Shown here in pieces: positions 31,502-34,735 of a stretch of DNA of 34,735 nucleotides. The notes under the pieces are model-generated. The model was given only the letters and a program-made list of their open reading frames with translations. It ran no database searches and was not told where the DNA came from. Location: the NCBI GenBank assembly GCA_947165345.1, contig CAMVAA010000008.1, positions 1 through 34,735 on the forward strand, given 5' to 3'. A program made the position numbers and the translations under genes. The DNA comes from an uncultured Bacteroidales bacterium (GTDB lineage: Bacteria; Bacteroidota; Bacteroidia; Bacteroidales; P3). Position 1 is the first letter of the stretch. Every line of letters begins with the position of its first letter.

Positions 31502-34494
31502 CAGCGGACGAGGGTGACGGTACCCTTCTTCGTGGCGAGGGTCGGGGTGCCGGGCTTGCGGTAGTAGCAGATATACACGTAGGCACCCTGCTCGCAGAGC
31601 TCGCCGTCGCGAGTGCCGTCCCACTCGAAGGTCGGGTCGGCGGACTCGTAGACCAGCATACCCTGACGATTGTAGATGTATATGTGGAACTGCTCGTACT
31701 CGTTGGCGGTATAGAGCTTGAACTTCGAATTCTGGTCTTCGCTGCCGGGGGTGAAGATGTTGGGGAACCAGGTGGTGAAGAGCCTCACGGGGATGGTGAA
31801 GACATAGTTGGTGTCGCAATTCAGGGAGTTGTATGTGGTGAGGGTCACGGCGACGTCCTCCTTGTCCACGATGCCTTCGAAGGTGTGGCTGACCTCGCGG
31901 CCCATAGCCGTGGTGCCGTTGTCGAAGGTCCACATGGCGTTCACGCCGTTCTGCGACACGTCGCGCAGGAGCACGGTGGGGTCGTCGACGTCGATGTAGC
32001 CGGGGGTGAGGTCGACGGCCGGGGTGGGCCTGGGCAGAACCTTCACGGTAATCTCCTGAGGCAGGGCCTTGCAACCATTGGTGCCGTAGCCCCACATCTT
32101 GTAGGTGGTAGTGGCCTTGGGTGAGACGTTGACGACAGCGGCGGAGTCGGCGTTGGCCACGTCGAGGGAGGGGTCGGCGGGGGAGGCTTCCCAAGTGTAT
32201 TTGGAAGCGCTGCGCCCGGTGAGGACCGCCACGCCGCCCGGGCAGATGCCCTCCGCGGGCGTCATGGAGACGCGGGGTTTCACGAGATATACCGTAGTGC
32301 TGCTCCACGCGGAGCATTCGTCGGGGCTGGTCACCTTGACATAGTAGACGGCGGTGTCGGCGTAGGGGACGACCTTGAGGCTGTCGCCGGCGGGCAGGCC
32401 ACCGCTCACGGTGCCGTTGGTGAGCGACCACTCGTAGGTGCATCCGGTCATGCCTTCAGCCTCGACCTTGGCGGCCGTCTTCTCGCCTTCGCACACGATG
32501 GTCTCGCCGCTGACAATGAGGTTGGGGTTGAGGAAGACGCGGACGGTGTCGTAGGCTTTGTCCTCGCACCAGACGGTGTCACGGGTGGCGGTGTCGAGGT
32601 AGAAGAGGCCGTTGCGGACGGTGAGCTCGATGGGCTCGACGTCATGGACGAAGTCGCGGTCGGAGAGGGTCTTGCTCTCCGTGGCGGAGGAGCCGGTGAC
32701 GTAGTCGTACTGGAGTGGGACGGTGTCGTCGAGGTGGGAGGTGGGCTTGAGGAAGGCCCACTGGCGCCAGGTCACGTCGCGGGTGGTGTCGGTGATGGTG
32801 GTGTGGTCGCCGTCGCAGAGCAGCTTGTCGGCGATGCGCATGCCGGCGTCTGGCTTCCAGAGGGGCTCGATGACGTAGAGCTCTTCGGAGTAGCAGGTGG
32901 GGTCGGTGGTGACGGTGCGGACGACGAGGCTCTGTGTGGTGCGATTGGTGAGGTAGTATTCGAGGCTGTCGCGCGGGGCGGCGTCGGTGCCGGTGACGGT
33001 GTAGTAGGGTTCGCCGGCGCCGGTGGAGTTGTTGTAGAGGGAGTATGTGCTGCGCTGGAGCTGTGCAAGGTTGGGAGAGCCGGGCACCTCGCTGCGGTTC
33101 CAGACGCTGAGCTTGCCGTCGCACTCGACGAGGGTGTCGATTTCCATACGGGGCTTATTGTTGGTCACGTCGACATAGAGCGGCTGCCAGAAGGGCACTT
33201 CCGGGTTGATGGCCGACTTCATGTTGCAGCGGAATGTCTGGCGCTTGGCGAAGGAGTCGACCACGTCGATGGGTGTCGGCGAGTTGACGGGACGGTAGAG
33301 GACGCGGAAGTCGTCGGCCTGGACGTGGTAGTTGTAGGCGCTGTCGGCCTCGGTGCCGGAGAAGAGGGTGCGGAAGGTGAAGTAGTTGTTAGGGCCAGTG
33401 GCGGCCAGGTCGGACTGTGAGGAGTAGCCATACTCCGAAGCCTGCCACTCGTACTCGAGCATGCCGCGCGGGGCCTGGAGAGTGGTGACGTCGGTGGAGC
33501 GGCCTGGAGGGCAGCCGGTGCTGTTGATGGTCATGGGGCGGCACTCGCCGCAGATGTAGGCGTAGGCTGCGTGGGCAGTATAATCACAGTCGCGCATGAT
33601 AATCTCAATGCGGTGTGGCTCATCAAGACACTCGCCGAGGTTCACGACCACCTTCTCCCAGTCTTTATACTTGAAAGGGTCACCATAGTTAGTGGCACCC
33701 ACGTGCCAGCCAGCTTGTCCAGAAGCTGCCAATTGGATAGAGCCAGGCCCACCATCGTAACAGTAAGTACAATTGTTTGCAGTCGAGGCGACATAGTAGG
33801 CCAAGGTGTCACTTTTCTGCACCCACTGGTTGGCGGCGTTCTTCTCCATGACACGAATAACGAACGACGGGTCGGTATCTACCCCGTGTTCCGGGCCCTG
33901 AACCACGACAGCATAGTAGATGATGAAGACGGCATTGTCCACGTTAGGCACAAACTCGTAGTAGAGCGCGGCCGCTTTGCCCATGCCACAGCCGTCGCCG
34001 ATGCGGATGCTGCGGGTGAGGTTGGTGTTGAACTGGCCCTGGTCGGTGGTGTTGAAGCCCGACAGTCCTTGCCCTGCCGACTGCGACGGGATATAGGGCA
34101 GACGGTTCAGGGTGTTGGGGTCGGTACCGTTGGTGGTATGGATATAGAACTGCTTGTCGACGCTCGGGAGCTGGGCGCCGGCGGCACTCGAGACTTCCGA
34201 TACATTGGCCAAGGCCGTGCCGGTAAACAAGGAGGACTCCAGGTTCACCCCGGTATGTTGGGAGTGTACTTCCGGCGCTTGCGAGATGGCTTCACCGGTG
34301 CGGCCCGAGTAGCAGTTGCGAGCCACCGCCGACACACCGTCGTCGTACATATAGGTGGCACCGAAGTTGTTCGGGTTGTTCCAGCCCGGGCAGGCGGTCG
34401 CCTGGTTCCACTGCGCGTAGGCCATGTTGCCTGACGCCAGCGCGGCGGCCAGCGTCACCACCGCCAAAGCGGCTCTATACATCTTGGTCTTCAT
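31501..34494 (-). CDS. T9SS type B cargo protein with gliding-motility-type C-terminal domain
   Basis: A 997-residue secreted protein. The signal peptide (MKTKMYRAALAVVTLAAALASGNMAYAQ) is followed by WNQATACPGWNNPNNFGATYMYDDG. The N-terminal 330 residues are a beta-rich region of unknown type; the middle has several Ig/PKD-like repeats (YDTVRVFLNPNLIVSGETIVCEGEKT, STTVYLVKPRVSMTPAEGICPGGVAVLTGR, QEITVKVLPRPTPAVDLTPG). The last 90 residues are the type B sorting domain: WFPNIFTPGSEDQNSKF, YEQFHIYIYNRQGMLVYES, FEWDGTRDGELCEQGAYVYICYY. It should cross the outer membrane through the type IX system and stay on or leave the cell surface. A second Met five residues in is an alternative start. No -7 box is obvious upstream. 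Confidence 0.9.
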   Translation of the reverse strand: MKTKMYRAALAVVTLAAALASGNMAYAQWNQATACPGWNNPNNFGATYMYDDGVSAVARNCYSGRTGEAISQAPEVHSQHTGVNLESSLFTGTALANVSEVSSAAGAQLPSVDKQFYIHTTNGTDPNTLNRLPYIPSQSAGQGLSGFNTTDQGQFNTNLTRSIRIGDGCGMGKAAALYYEFVPNVDNAVFIIYYAVVVQGPEHGVDTDPSFVIRVMEKNAANQWVQKSDTLAYYVASTANNCTYCYDGGPGSIQLAASGQAGWHVGATNYGDPFKYKDWEKVVVNLGECLDEPHRIEIIMRDCDYTAHAAYAYICGECRPMTINSTGCPPGRSTDVTTLQAPRGMLEYEWQASEYGYSSQSDLAATGPNNYFTFRTLFSGTEADSAYNYHVQADDFRVLYRPVNSPTPIDVVDSFAKRQTFRCNMKSAINPEVPFWQPLYVDVTNNKPRMEIDTLVECDGKLSVWNRSEVPGSPNLAQLQRSTYSLYNNSTGAGEPYYTVTGTDAAPRDSLEYYLTNRTTQSLVVRTVTTDPTCYSEELYVIEPLWKPDAGMRIADKLLCDGDHTTITDTTRDVTWRQWAFLKPTSHLDDTVPLQYDYVTGSSATESKTLSDRDFVHDVEPIELTVRNGLFYLDTATRDTVWCEDKAYDTVRVFLNPNLIVSGETIVCEGEKTAAKVEAEGMTGCTYEWSLTNGTVSGGLPAGDSLKVVPYADTAVYYVKVTSPDECSAWSSTTVYLVKPRVSMTPAEGICPGGVAVLTGRSASKYTWEASPADPSLDVANADSAAVVNVSPKATTTYKMWGYGTNGCKALPQEITVKVLPRPTPAVDLTPGYIDVDDPTVLLRDVSQNGVNAMWTFDNGTTAMGREVSHTFEGIVDKEDVAVTLTTYNSLNCDTNYVFTIPVRLFTTWFPNIFTPGSEDQNSKFKLYTANEYEQFHIYIYNRQGMLVYESADPTFEWDGTRDGELCEQGAYVYICYYRKPGTPTLATKKGTVTLVR

Positions 34495-34610
34495 ATCTTG
34501 TATACTTTTGTTCGTGTCTGTATATATAGACGCACGAAGGGACGATTTGTTACATCGGGCGTCGTATTTTTTTGTATTAGGACAACGCAGGAAGGGGGAG
34601 TTTATTGTTT

Positions 34611-34735
34611 AAGTGGAAAGTGGAAAGTGGAAAGCGGAAAGTGGAAAGTGGAAAGTGGGAAGTGGAAAGTGGAAAGTGGAAAGTGGGAAGTGGGAAGTGG
34701 GAAGTGGGAAGTGGGAAGTGGGAAGTGGGAAGTGG
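34611..34735. repeat. 7-base tandem array aagtgga/aagtggg, runs off the edge
   Basis: Almost eighteen units; the left part is mainly aagtgga and the right part mainly aagtggg, so the two variants are segregated. It lies upstream of the T9SS cargo gene. The bases 34495-34610 between them hold a small AT-rich hairpin (gtctgtatatatagac) and no gene. Confidence 0.92.

Noticed and set aside
29612-32443. RecQ with a 300-residue N-terminal extension
   Set aside because: The extension is Arg/His/Pro-rich shadow sequence of the T9SS gene; the helicase begins at MSDKKSLLQRYWGYDSFRP, as in other RecQ proteins.
34507-34516. Plus-strand -7 box tacttttg just upstream of the T9SS gene
   Set aside because: It points away from the gene, has no -33 element at the right distance, and no gene follows in the window.

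Overview
The window looks like a chromosomal segment of a GC-rich member of the Bacteroidales. Supporting signs are several matches to the Bacteroidetes sigma-factor -7 box TAnnTTTG, a type IX secretion (T9SS) type B C-terminal domain, DUF4270 and DUF3078 proteins, a Bacteroidetes-type SufD, a TonB with a short proline tract, and almost no Shine-Dalgarno sequences. The genus cannot be fixed from the sequence. Nothing indicates a phage, plasmid, CRISPR array, tRNA or rRNA.

Layout. 1-7009, minus strand: a co-directional run probably expressed from a promoter near 7050 and controlled by the divergent AraC-type regulator at 7160-7972. It encodes a double carboxymuconolactone-decarboxylase/cupin lipoprotein, two flavodoxins with lipoprotein signals (one broken by about 35 extra bases), a maltose-type O-acetyltransferase, an FMN/Cys-cluster flavoprotein, an SPL-type radical SAM protein and a dienelactone-hydrolase-like lipoprotein. 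At the far end lies a more AT-rich pair: a small Cys-rich protein and a truncated Vat/CatB-type acetyltransferase. 7988-17285: housekeeping genes, namely ruvB, a tandem universal stress protein, a BaiN/HI0933-type flavoprotein, an ABC-F ATPase coupled to tonB, and an AddA/RecB-like helicase-nuclease. 17585-22914, minus strand: sufC, sufD, a PorE-like TPR/beta-propeller protein and an MsbA-like ABC exporter. 23035-23820, plus strand: a SAM hydroxide adenosyltransferase sharing a palindromic divergent promoter with sufC. 24003-25573, minus: recX and a DUF3078 outer-membrane protein. 25843-29648, plus: a short GT5 starch-synthase-like protein, a DUF4270 lipoprotein, a MORN/YwqK repeat protein and Maf. 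29612-34494, minus: a large T9SS type B cargo protein followed by recQ.

The most unusual property is short-period tandem satellite DNA of four unrelated families: 8-mer, 11-mer, a telomere-like 7-mer and a second 7-mer. They sit in several gene gaps. Two of the families also occur inside coding sequence without breaking the frame: the 8-mer in the hydrolase (1774-1860) and the 11-mer in the AddA-like gene (15307-15333). The second notable theme is a redox operon in which at least four enzymes that are usually cytoplasmic carry lipoprotein signal peptides, each followed by an internal Met where a cytosolic homologue would begin.
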